From: JAEUMD01 sp964559355
GTDB taxonomy: Bacteria; Pseudomonadota; Alphaproteobacteria; Rhizobiales; Hyphomicrobiaceae
DNA length: 18,397 nt
Direction: 5' to 3'
Assembly (NCBI GenBank): GCA_964559355.1
Contig: CAZLHQ010000055.1
Coordinates: 1-18,397, forward strand
Position numbers and translations under genes: made by a program. Below the pieces are notes generated by a model. That model did not search any database. It was not told the origin of the DNA and worked only from the letters and a program-made list of their open reading frames with translations. Positions 8,401 through 15,506 of this stretch are shown one piece after another; the stretch's first letter is position 1, and each line of letters begins with the position of its first letter.

Positions 8401-9113
8401 GCAACGGCGTCAAACGGGTCTTGTGGTTCGCCGCCATCATCATGATCGTATGTGCGCACGACGTATTCGAGCCAGTCCTTGCGGTCGAGGGCAGCACGCA
8501 ACACGTCGTCGAAACCGTCGTCGGCGGCGTAAGCAATGGCCATGCGCAGGGCGCGACCGAGCGGCGCTTCGGGAGCGCCGGTTGCGTCGCTCAACGTGTC
8601 GTCGATCGCCTCGCGCAAGAGCTGGCGCGCGATCACGTCGTCGAGAATTTTGAAGCCGGGGGTAACGCCGGCCTCGAGTGGGAAGCGCTGCAGCAGCCGT
8701 TCGCAGAAGGCATGGATCGTCTGCACCTTGAGACCGCCCGGCGTCTCGATGGCGCTGGCGAACAGCGTGCGGGCGCGTGCCGTCTCGATCGCATCGGGCG
8801 TGCGTCCGAGCAGTGCGGTCAATGCCGCCGTGAGGTCGCTGCTGCTCTTCGTCACCCAGAAGCCCAGTTCGCGGAACACGCGCGTCGACATTTCGGCGGC
8901 GGCGGCTTTCGTGTAGGTGAGGCACAAGATGCGTTCGGGCGGGGTGCCGGCCAGCAGCAACCGCAGCACGCGCCGCGTCAAGACATGCGTCTTGCCGGTG
9001 CCTGCGTTGGCGCTGACCCAGGCTGATACGGTAGGGTCGGCGGCTTCCGACTGAGCTCGGTTCGTCGCCTGCCTGATTCGTTGGATATCGTGCTGTTCGT
9101 CCGGCGTGCTCAT
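5481..9113 (-). CDS. addA: Double-strand break repair helicase-nuclease AddA
   Basis: The 1210-residue product is a UvrD/Rep-type superfamily 1A helicase fused to a C-terminal RecB-like nuclease. Visible motifs are Walker A ANAGTGKT (K41), VDESQDT (D423, E424), GDEKQSIYSFQGA, LNLSFRT, TVHGAKGLEAP and YVAMTRARDR. The nuclease has GQIDRL (D1121) and IDYKTN (D1134, K1136), followed by a QLAAY motif, so both activities look intact. AddAB resects broken DNA ends for RecA-dependent repair. I chose ATG 9113, with GGAG five nt upstream. The frame extends to a GTG at 9170 with an unconserved leader. The partner gene addB, usually immediately upstream, is absent; a divergent tRNA gene lies there instead. 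trxA follows. Confidence 0.93.
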   Translation of the reverse strand: MSTPDEQHDIQRIRQATNRAQSEAADPTVSAWVSANAGTGKTHVLTRRVLRLLLAGTPPERILCLTYTKAAAAEMSTRVFRELGFWVTKSSSDLTAALTALLGRTPDAIETARARTLFASAIETPGGLKVQTIHAFCERLLQRFPLEAGVTPGFKILDDVIARQLLREAIDDTLSDATGAPEAPLGRALRMAIAYAADDGFDDVLRAALDRKDWLEYVVRTYDHDDGGEPQDPFDAVAAEYRRVFGVPRHATADSMDAERSAVLTDAVLEHAGQVLASSGKLDQALADTLTRAKRAGRDTTARIGALQEALLTEKRAPRADTRFIAKAVRQAEPGLTAALTRARDEFAHLTEQRRSLDVIEATTALLRIADAVLTRYSKLKARRAALDFEDLIKRTASLLATSDAAQWVLYKLDGGLDHVLVDESQDTSPEQWRIVQSLASEFFAGTGSREEPRTLFAVGDEKQSIYSFQGARPEEFARMGALFRAGAAAAGAAWRDIPLNLSFRTVAPILDAVDRVFADDGRTPGLNAYTTTAIRHVANRIGHSGLVEIWPTEKTAATVTAEAWASSDDEGEAPAAMRLAELVADKIKRLIEGGDVLASEARAITPGDILILVRKRQPFAQPMVAALKARNIPVAGADRLKLADQIAVQDLVSLGDFLTLPEDDLALATVLKSPLFGFNDDDLLRLAHGRRGTLWKALLDQRSEHQAYEDAAALLRDWRRRADFLPPYEFFAGLLDRDGMRARLLARLGAEAADSIDEFLNLAISFDDAAPPSLTGFLTWLRESDREVKRDMEHGRNEVRIMTVHGAKGLEAPIVFLPDTCTTRTGGNRVSLRPIAIATLPPDAPAAYAWQIKGSGNLPVLAAGRAEVADHEAEEHNRLLYVAMTRARDRLYVAGYEGRKARPAECWYDLVTTGLADVLSETLDEVGRKVLRSTSPQTAEPAQPKPQSAELLAAEPREPWAHRPAPREPQLTMPLTPSRLAPYETDEAGEPLAATAPQKTAAPSATPQRSPQEPAATPPRVLAHDNRFLRGTLTHALLEHLPCLPAERWERAATAFVAKRGHDLPLRVRHSIVAETLAVLATPELQQLYGPGSRAEVAIAAEIPRPSGRGPALKLNGQIDRLAVIGDTVHIIDYKTNRPPPAKVELVADAYLFQLAAYRLALAQLFPDKSLQAAILWTDGPRLMPVPDAQIAAFEQRLWDLDPSNLDVG

Positions 9114-9163
9114 GCTTGCTCCGGGCCGCCGAGACGGGCGTTTGGCACCACGTTCAAGGGTGC

Positions 9164-9192
9164 TGGACACGCCCCCGCCAACTCACTATAAG
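9164..9192 (+). promoter_or_regulatory. Sigma70-like promoter for tRNA-Phe
   Basis: TGGACA (9164-9169) and TATAAG (9187-9192) each match the consensus hexamers at five of six positions and are separated by 17 nt. Transcription would start near 9199, about 35 nt before the mature tRNA. The promoter lies in the divergent gap between addA and the tRNA gene. Confidence 0.6.
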
Positions 9193-9233
9193 GGCCGAGC
9201 TTCGCCGAAGGCCAGTGGCTGCGGCCGGCTTTT

Positions 9234-9309
9234 GCCCAGGTAGCTCAGTTGGTAGAGCATGCGACTGAAAATCGCAGTGTCGGTGGTTCAATTCCGCCCC
9301 TGGGCACCA
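9234..9309 (+). tRNA. tRNA-Phe (anticodon GAA)
   Basis: The 76-nt cloverleaf is complete. The acceptor arms GCCCAGG and CCTGGGC pair fully. The D-arm is GCTC/GAGC, the anticodon stem TGCGA/TCGCA encloses the loop CTGAAAA with anticodon GAA, and the T-arm GGTGG/CCGCC holds TTCAATT. The 3' CCA is encoded (9307-9309). No integrase or duplicated tRNA end is visible nearby, so there is no sign that it serves as an attachment site. Confidence 0.97.
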
Positions 9310-9354
9310 CCCCTTTCAATTGTGCCGGTCCTTGCTGCGCCCCCAGATTGAGCG

Positions 9355-9419
9355 GGTCTAGTGCAGCTTCGATCTTGATGGCACCTGAAGTGGTTTCATC
9401 TCAGTCGATCAGGTTCTAG
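9355..9419. repeat. Dispersed intergenic repeat, copy B
   Basis: The segment from 9377 to 9419 (GATGGCACC through GATCAGGTTCTAG) aligns without gaps to 17088-17130 with 34 of 43 identical positions by my count. GATCTTGATGG just before it is shared with 17015-17025. The copy lies between the convergent tRNA-Phe and ada genes, and its last bases, CTAG, include the ada stop codon. It has weaker dyad symmetry than the copies at 2403-2500 and 17002-17057 and may be a decayed member. Confidence 0.55.
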
Positions 9420-10531
9420 CGCTTGGCGGGTTTGCGCGGTGGATGGACAACCTCTCGCGCCAGTAATACGCGCTTGCGCTCCACACCCCAACGGTAGCCG
9501 GTGATCGCTCCATCCGCGCCGACCACGCGATGGCACGGCACGGCCACGGCAAGCGGATTTTGCGCGCACGCCCGTGCCACTGCTCGCGCCGCGCGTGGCG
9601 CCCCGAGCTCGGCGGCAAGCGCTCCATAGCTGCGCGTCTCGCCCGGTGGAATGCGGGTCAAGGCCTGCCAGACGCGGTGTTGGAATGCGGTGCCGCGTAT
9701 ATCGAGCGGCAAGTCCAATCCAGATGTCGGAGTCTCAACGTAGGCCACCACGGCGGCAACGGTTGTTGCGAACGTGCGGTCTGCCGGCACCACCGTTGCC
9801 TTGGGAAAGCGACGGGTAAGATCCTGTTCCAGCGCGTTGGCGGCATCGCCGAGCAGGATGGCGCACACTCCATTTCGGGTTGCTGCCACCAGTACGACGC
9901 CGAGCGAGCATGCCGCCGTGGCATGGCGGATAGTCTCACCCTCGCCGCCATCGCGATAGGACCGGACCGACATGCCGAGAATACCTCCCTGCGCCGCGTA
10001 GAAGCGGCTGCTGCTGGAAAAGCCGGCATCGTGGGCGGCTTCCGTGACACTGCATGCGTTGCCAAGCGATTGGCGCATGCGCGCGGCGCGGACTTCGGCA
10101 GCGTAGGCCTTAGGCGTCAAGCCTGTGGCCGATTTGAATGTGCGCTGGAAATGGAAGGGGCTCAGACCTGCTGTACGCGCCAGCTCGGCGAGCTTGGGCT
10201 GTTCGCAGTCCTCCTCGATCATCCGGCAGGCGTGCGCGATGCGGTCAATCAGGCGTTGTTGTGGTGCGCCATCGTCTGGCGTGCACCGCTTGCAGGGGCG
10301 AAAGCCGTGCGCCCTGGCATCGGCGGGTGAGGCATGGAATGACACGTTCTCCCGCCGCGGCCGGCGTGCGGCACAAGTCGGTCGGCAGTAGATGCCAGTT
10401 GTCGCCACCGCGAAGACGAACTGTCCATCGCAACGTGCGTCCCGCGCCAGCACGGCCTGCCAGCGCGCATCGTCTGCGACGGCCGCCGCGGATGTCGTGG
10501 GCAGTTCGCGTGTTGGGTTTCGTTTTGTCAT
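9416..10531 (-). CDS. ada: Ada: methylphosphotriester/O6-methylguanine-DNA methyltransferase and transcriptional activator
   Basis: This 371-residue bifunctional repair protein has three parts. The N-terminal zinc domain has Cys ligands at 49, 53, 80 and 83 (GIYCRPTC and FRPCKRC). Their spacing is the same as E. coli Ada C38, C42, C69 and C72. A middle AraC-type helix-turn-helix region includes AHDAGFSSSSRFY. The C-terminal domain carries the suicide-acceptor site PCHRV (C333). In the known family, methylation of the N-terminal Cys turns the protein into an activator of the adaptive response to alkylation. No clear Ada box is visible upstream, and the ribosome binding site is weak. The gene appears to be monocistronic. 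Its TAG stop lies inside a dispersed repeat. Confidence 0.95.
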   Translation of the reverse strand: MTKRNPTRELPTTSAAAVADDARWQAVLARDARCDGQFVFAVATTGIYCRPTCAARRPRRENVSFHASPADARAHGFRPCKRCTPDDGAPQQRLIDRIAHACRMIEEDCEQPKLAELARTAGLSPFHFQRTFKSATGLTPKAYAAEVRAARMRQSLGNACSVTEAAHDAGFSSSSRFYAAQGGILGMSVRSYRDGGEGETIRHATAACSLGVVLVAATRNGVCAILLGDAANALEQDLTRRFPKATVVPADRTFATTVAAVVAYVETPTSGLDLPLDIRGTAFQHRVWQALTRIPPGETRSYGALAAELGAPRAARAVARACAQNPLAVAVPCHRVVGADGAITGYRWGVERKRVLLAREVVHPPRKPAKR

Positions 10532-10646
10532 GCTGCAAGGCTACGCCAGTGGCAACGCCCGCGCATCCCGATCCTTGCGGTCAAATCCAAATGCGCATGC
10601 ACGGCCAGCCGCGAGCTGCGCGACACGGGAAAATCTTGTGCTGCCG

Positions 10647-11081
10647 TCAGCCCTTGACGTTGAAGATTGCCTTTTGCGTTTCACCGGACGTCTTGGGGAT
10701 TTTCAGCTCGAAGGTGCCGGGCCTGATCGGAATGAAGCTGATCGTCGCCTTGCCGGCCCCGTCGAACTCGAGCGAATCGACGCCCAACGGCCGCACCTCG
10801 ATGTCGTTGATGACGATCTCGTTGACCCAGACATTGCGAAAGAACTCCGGCCCGGCGATGCCCAGTTCCTGCGAACCATCCGCGACGATATCGATCGAAT
10901 AAAATTTGCCGGCTTCAATCTCATAGGGCGCGGCGGCCAGTGGTTTGCCGGCCGATAGCGTGATCGGTTCGAGCTTGGTCTTTTTCTTGAGCAGTCCCGA
11001 TTGTGCGGCAGCCGGTTGCGAGAAGCCGATAGCCGCCGCCAGCACAACCGCAACCAGTCGAGGCAGCATTCCGATGGTCAT
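10647..11081 (-). CDS. Exported beta-rich protein of unknown function
   Basis: The 144-residue product starts with a clear signal peptide (MTIGMLPRLVAVVLAAAIGF, cut near QPAAA-Q) and has no other membrane segment. The mature part alternates hydrophobic and polar residues and ends with a pattern of the kind PIRPGTFELKIPKTSG. This recalls a single beta-sandwich (cupredoxin-like) domain. It contains no Cys and no His, so it cannot use the usual copper ligands. I chose ATG 11081, which starts the signal peptide and has AAGGG upstream. The open frame back to 11135 adds a leader that would mask it. A promoter with a Zur-like dyad lies about 120 bp upstream. I do not recognise a named family. A periplasmic location is likely. 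Confidence 0.7.
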   Translation of the reverse strand: MTIGMLPRLVAVVLAAAIGFSQPAAAQSGLLKKKTKLEPITLSAGKPLAAAPYEIEAGKFYSIDIVADGSQELGIAGPEFFRNVWVNEIVINDIEVRPLGVDSLEFDGAGKATISFIPIRPGTFELKIPKTSGETQKAIFNVKG

Positions 11082-11199
11082 GGAAATTTTCCCTTGTTCG
11101 TTGCTATTCGTCGGCGCGGCATGGCGGCGCGGCACGGCAAAAGTCGCGGCCGGAAAGGGTGGTCATGTTCGCCAATCTCGCCATCATTCTCATTGTAAT

Positions 11200-11227
11200 G
11201 TTATAACTTGGCAGGCGTGGTGTGCAA
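11200..11227 (-). promoter_or_regulatory. Candidate promoter with overlapping Zur/Fur-like dyad
   Basis: On the minus strand TTGCAC and TATAAC are separated by 16 nt, upstream of the exported-protein gene at 10647-11081. The -10 lies inside the palindrome GTTATAAC (11200-11207). The plus-strand context TGTAATGTTATAAC, starting near 11194, matches the left half and core of Zur-type boxes, but the right half is degraded. GAGAATGATGG follows on the minus strand and is loosely Fur-like. The promoter is plausible; metal regulation is only inferred. Confidence 0.35.
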
Positions 11228-11332
11228 GCTTGTCTGTCGTGGCCGCAGACACAACGGCGTGTCTTGCGCTCGCAGCGCCCGCGCCGCGCTCGGTTGATCG
11301 CATTCGATGTATGGCCCGGACGCTGGAAAGCG

Positions 11333-11362
11333 AAAAGGACCGCCACATGCAGCGGGCCTTTT
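11333..11362 (-). terminator. Rho-independent terminator of the L,D-transpeptidase gene
   Basis: AAAAGG-A-CCGC (11333-11343) pairs with GCGG-G-CCTTTT (11352-11362) around an 8-nt loop, with one internal mismatch. On the minus strand the stem ends in CCTTTT. It lies about 47 nt beyond the transpeptidase stop. TTTTATTTT on the plus strand means it could work both ways. The rest of the 11082-11408 gap holds the candidate promoter at 11200-11227 and no gene I can support. Confidence 0.65.
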
Positions 11363-11408
11363 ATTTTCCGAGTACCGTCTCTGCGTCGGCCAGAAGGCAC
11401 GCCACGCG

Positions 11409-11981
11409 CTAATTGAAGCGCTGCCACGTTACCGTGACCCTCGTTCCGACCGGCACACGAGGATAAAGGTCGAGCACATCCTCATTGTACATGCGGATGC
11501 AACCCTTGGAGACGGCGGTGCCGATGGTCCATGGCGCATCGGTGCCATGAATGCGGTACATGCTGCCGCCGAGATAGAGGGCGCGCACGCCCAGTGGGTT
11601 GAGCGGGTGGCCGCCGGGAACGAATGCCGGCAGCTTGGGATTCTCGCGCCGCATCGTCGGCGTCGGCGTCCACGACGGGTTGACGCGCTTGGAAGATACG
11701 CTCGTCGTGCCCGACCAGCGGCTTTGCTCACGCGGAACCGCAATGGGATAGCTGATCGCTTCGCCGGTACGGTGCACCCAATAGAGCTTGCGATCGCCAA
11801 ACGAGACGATGACCTGGCCCGGCTTGTATCTCGACGGGAAGGAGACCACGTCGCGCGAGCCGCCGCTCCAGAGGAACGAGAAGAAGTCCTGGGCAGAGGC
11901 TGGCTTTGCGCCAGGCAGCATCAGCACGGCTGCAAGGCCGGCAAGGGTCAAGCGGCGCATCAGGCGAAAAGAGGTACGCAT
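11409..11981 (-). CDS. L,D-transpeptidase (YkuD domain)
   Basis: The 190-residue protein has an N-terminal signal peptide (residues 1-31, ending PASAQ) and a YkuD catalytic domain with the signature HGTDAPWTIG (H145) and SKGCIRMYNEDV (nucleophile C161). This periplasmic cysteine enzyme forms 3-3 crosslinks in peptidoglycan or attaches proteins to diaminopimelate residues. The sequence does not say which. GAGGA lies about 9 nt before ATG 11981, supporting the start. The gene stands alone, between the RND operon upstream and a terminator downstream. There is no LysM or other cell-wall-binding domain. Confidence 0.93.
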   Translation of the reverse strand: MRTSFRLMRRLTLAGLAAVLMLPGAKPASAQDFFSFLWSGGSRDVVSFPSRYKPGQVIVSFGDRKLYWVHRTGEAISYPIAVPREQSRWSGTTSVSSKRVNPSWTPTPTMRRENPKLPAFVPGGHPLNPLGVRALYLGGSMYRIHGTDAPWTIGTAVSKGCIRMYNEDVLDLYPRVPVGTRVTVTWQRFN

Positions 11982-12265
11982 CGATAAAAGTCCTCTTCAA
12001 GATCGGGCACAAATCGCACGGTCGCGCACCATCCGCGGTCCCGATGAGAAGGGACCATGTCTGACGCGGGTTATACTCGCCAAGCATCGAACCCGACGAC
12101 GACCGACTCCACAAGGTGGGTCAGCAGCGCCGAGCCGTGGAATATGGAGGCTTTTGTCGCCCCACCGCGAACATGCGGCAACAATTGCACGCGCATATGC
12201 ATGACGCGACCAAGCCTGCGATCACGTTTCATGTCAAATTGTTTCGCGCGGCCTTCGAATTATGC
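11982..12265. other. Intergenic region between the RND permease and L,D-transpeptidase genes
   Basis: This 284-bp gap must hold the transpeptidase promoter. A minus-strand TATAAC (12070-12075) looks like a -10 box, but I could not place a matching -35. AT-richer sequence near 12235-12265 follows the RND stop without an obvious terminator hairpin. Short open frames here lack gene-like composition. Confidence 0.4.
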
Positions 12266-15200
12266 TCAATCGGTTGCAGTAGTTCCCGAGTGCCTGCGGT
12301 CGTCCGCAATGGCAGCCGTGCGCGATGCTGATCGGCCGTAGATGCGTTTGAACAGCCTGCCGACGTCGCCGCCGATGCCGACCAGGCTCGGTACCAGCAC
12401 CAGTACAAGAATGGTCGAGGTGGCGAGACCGAACACGAGCGTGATCGCCATGGGAATGAGGAACTGCGCTTGCCGACTGGTCTCGAACATCAGCGGCGCC
12501 AAGCCGCCGATGGTCGTCAGCGACGTCAGCAGCACGGCACGCAGGCGATCCTTGGCGCTGCCTATGGCGGCCAATTCCAGCGAGTCGCCATCAGCGAGCC
12601 GTTCGCGAATACGGCTGACGAGTACGATCGAATCGTTGACCAGAATGCCCGACAGTCCGAGCAGGCCGATCATGCTGATGATGGTGAGATTGTAGCCCAT
12701 CACGTAATGACCGAAGACGGCGCCGCCGAGCCCGAAAGGAATGATCGCCATCACGGTCAGCGGCTTCCAGTAGCTGGAGAAGACCCACGCCAGAATGATG
12801 TAGATGAGCGACAGCGCCAGCAGCGAGCCAGCCGTCAGATCCTTGAAGGAGCGCTGCGTTTCGTCGGCGCGCCCCTTGTAGACGTAGCCGATGCCGTATT
12901 TTGCAACGAGGCCGGGCATCACCTCGCGCGTCAATCGGTCGAGCACGTCTTGCGACTTGGTTTGCTCGGCGTCGACATCGGCCGTGACGCCGACGGTGCG
13001 GATGCCGCCCTTGCGCTGGATGATGGAGAAGCTGCGCCGCTCCGAAATGCTCACGATCTCGGTCAACGGCACACGCTCACCGCGCGGCGTGGTGAGATAG
13101 AGTCGCTGCAAGTCGGCAATTCCTTGCAGGTCCTGCTCGCGCTTGACGCGAACGGTGATCTCTTCGTCGCCACGCGCGAACTTGATCGCGATGTTGCCTT
13201 CGAACGCGCTGCGGATCTGCTGGCCGAGCGACTGACCGGTGAAGCCGAGCGATAGCCCGCGCGGAGTTGGCGTGAATACCAGCTCCTGCTTGCCATAAGG
13301 CAGATCGTCATCGATGCCGGAGACGCCGGGGAAGCCGGTCAGGGCCTGCTTCACGTCCTCCGCAGCGGCCTTCAAAACCTCAATGGGGGCATTCTGCAGT
13401 CGCACGTCGATGTCGCGTCCGGGCGGACCGCCGCGGCGGCCGGTGATGGCGATGCGCTCGATGCCGGGAATGACGGGTAGCGCCTTGTTCCAGGCGGTGA
13501 TGATGCGCTTGGTCGAAATGGTGCGCGTCTCACTCGGCGTCAGCTGCACGTCGATCTCGGCGACGCTGTCGCCTTGTGAGCGGCCGGCCTGGCCCAGCGT
13601 CGTGAACACGGTCTCCACCAGGTGCTCGTCGCTGGCGCTGCCGGGCGCGGTGGCCTTTTCGTCGCGGTCATGGCCGAGCAGCTGCTTCTCGGCGTTAGCG
13701 AGCGCCTGCTCAAGCGTCGCGATGGTGCGCAACTGCGTATCGCGCGGCGTTCCCGGCGCAAACGAGATCGCTGCTGAAATGTTCTCCGGCTCAGGCGAGG
13801 GGAAGAATTCAAAGCCGACACGGCCGCCCGCGAGCAAGCCGACACTGACCATCAGAACTGCGATTAGCACCGCCACCGTCGTGTAACGCCAGCGGTACGT
13901 CAATGCCGAGATCCGGCCGACGATGCGGTCGCGAAACCAGTTGAACTTGCGATCGAACGCAGCTCGCCAGCGATGTGGCTGTGCTGTCGCGAGCCTGGCC
14001 TGGCCGCTGTGGCTCAAGTGACCCGGCAAGATCAGGAAGCATTCGATGGTGGAAGCGGCGAGCACCGACAGCACGACCAATGGAATAGCGCGGAAGATGT
14101 CGCCGATGCGGTCGCCGATGAAGAAGATGGGCAGGAAGGCGCATGCCGTGGTCAATGAGGCGGCAAGCACCGGCGCCATCATCTTCATCGCGCCCTCTTC
14201 AGCCGCGCGCAGGCTCGGCAGCCCGAACTCTTCATTGGTTGCCGCTTCCTCGCCAACGACGATGGCGTCATCGACGATAATGCCGAGCATCATGATGAGC
14301 GCGAACATCGACACCATGTTGATCGATTGGCCGGTGACGTACATGACTCCAAGTGCCGCCAGCAAGGATGTGGGTATGCCCATCGCCACCCAGAATGCAA
14401 TGCGCGCGTTGAGGAAGATGACGAGCGTCAACAGCACCAGTGTGAGGCCCTGAATGCCGTTCTCGACCAGGATGCCGATGCGCTGCACCACCAGCTTGCC
14501 GGCGATATCGTAGACCTCGAACTTCATCGTTGGCGGCAAAGTCGGCCGGATGGCATCGAGATACTCGTTCATCAACCGCATGGTGACGAGGGTGTCGGCG
14601 GAAAGCGAGCGCTGCACTTGCAGCTCGATGGCCCGTTCGCCCTTGAAGACCCCAATCTTGCCGTCGCGGTCGAATCGCGTGTCGACGCTGGCGATATCCT
14701 TCAGCAGCACGCGCTCGCCGGTGGTTGCGGACTTGATTTCGATTTCGCCGATTGCCTCGGGGGTCTTGCGCTCGGCCTTGGAGCGCAGTTGCACTTCAGC
14801 CGCACCGTCGAGCCGGCCGGCGGGAACGTCGAGCGTGTTCTCGCGCACCAGCCGGGAGACGCCCTCCAGCGTGAGGCCGAGGCGCCGCAACTCGGCATCG
14901 CGAATGGAGATCCACACTTCCTCGTCGCGAGCGCCAGAAAGCACGACGCGGTCGATGCCTTTGTCCAGAAGACCGTCGCGGAATTGTTTGGCGTAAGTCT
15001 TCAACACCTGTTCGCTGAACGGCCCGGAGATGGCGATCTTGGCGACGCTGTCGAATAGGGTGATGCGGCTGATGATCGGCCGTTCGGATGTGTCGGGCAG
15101 CGTCGTGATGCGGCCGACGGCTTGCTCGATGTCGCTTTGTGCTTTCTGCAGATCGGCGCCCGAATTGAACTCGATCGAGATGACGGCACCGCCTTCGCGC

Positions 15201-15496
15201 GCGACGCTCGTCACCTCGTAGACGTCATCGAGAAAGCGAAGCTCGGGCTCGAGCACGTCGAGGATGTTGGTCTCGGTGTCGTCGGCGCTGGCGCCAGGCC
15301 ACGCCACGCTGACGGTGATGGTGGGCACGTCGATGTTGGGGAAGAACTGCCGGTTGAGCTTGGCGATTGCGAATACGCCAACCAGAACCAGCACGGCCAT
15401 CAGCAGGTTGGGCGCGGTCGTATGGCGCGCGAACGTCGTGATGATGTTGTTGTGAGCGGAGGAATCGCCACCGTCGCGGCTGCTGTCGTCGCTCAT
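12266..15496 (-). CDS. RND efflux transporter permease subunit
   Basis: This 1076-residue inner-membrane protein has the typical RND layout: a first span near residues 28-46, a large periplasmic loop, a bundle of spans near 340-540, and the same plan repeated in the second half. The fourth span carries GIIVDDAIVV with D409 and D410, matching the proton-relay Asp pair of AcrB (D407, D408). In the tenth span, where AcrB has Lys940-Asn941, this protein has N954-D955 (GILVNDSIVLV). It should therefore use a variant relay. Substrates cannot be deduced. The gene begins 10 nt after the adaptor stop with no strong ribosome binding site, so translation is probably coupled to it. Confidence 0.92.
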   Translation of the reverse strand: MSDDSSRDGGDSSAHNNIITTFARHTTAPNLLMAVLVLVGVFAIAKLNRQFFPNIDVPTITVSVAWPGASADDTETNILDVLEPELRFLDDVYEVTSVAREGGAVISIEFNSGADLQKAQSDIEQAVGRITTLPDTSERPIISRITLFDSVAKIAISGPFSEQVLKTYAKQFRDGLLDKGIDRVVLSGARDEEVWISIRDAELRRLGLTLEGVSRLVRENTLDVPAGRLDGAAEVQLRSKAERKTPEAIGEIEIKSATTGERVLLKDIASVDTRFDRDGKIGVFKGERAIELQVQRSLSADTLVTMRLMNEYLDAIRPTLPPTMKFEVYDIAGKLVVQRIGILVENGIQGLTLVLLTLVIFLNARIAFWVAMGIPTSLLAALGVMYVTGQSINMVSMFALIMMLGIIVDDAIVVGEEAATNEEFGLPSLRAAEEGAMKMMAPVLAASLTTACAFLPIFFIGDRIGDIFRAIPLVVLSVLAASTIECFLILPGHLSHSGQARLATAQPHRWRAAFDRKFNWFRDRIVGRISALTYRWRYTTVAVLIAVLMVSVGLLAGGRVGFEFFPSPEPENISAAISFAPGTPRDTQLRTIATLEQALANAEKQLLGHDRDEKATAPGSASDEHLVETVFTTLGQAGRSQGDSVAEIDVQLTPSETRTISTKRIITAWNKALPVIPGIERIAITGRRGGPPGRDIDVRLQNAPIEVLKAAAEDVKQALTGFPGVSGIDDDLPYGKQELVFTPTPRGLSLGFTGQSLGQQIRSAFEGNIAIKFARGDEEITVRVKREQDLQGIADLQRLYLTTPRGERVPLTEIVSISERRSFSIIQRKGGIRTVGVTADVDAEQTKSQDVLDRLTREVMPGLVAKYGIGYVYKGRADETQRSFKDLTAGSLLALSLIYIILAWVFSSYWKPLTVMAIIPFGLGGAVFGHYVMGYNLTIISMIGLLGLSGILVNDSIVLVSRIRERLADGDSLELAAIGSAKDRLRAVLLTSLTTIGGLAPLMFETSRQAQFLIPMAITLVFGLATSTILVLVLVPSLVGIGGDVGRLFKRIYGRSASRTAAIADDRRHSGTTATD

Positions 15497-15506
15497 GCCG
15501 CGCTAC

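Noticed and set aside
9234..9309. tRNA-Phe as an integration (attachment) site
   Set aside because: No integrase gene, no duplicated tRNA 3' end and no composition shift are visible on either side.
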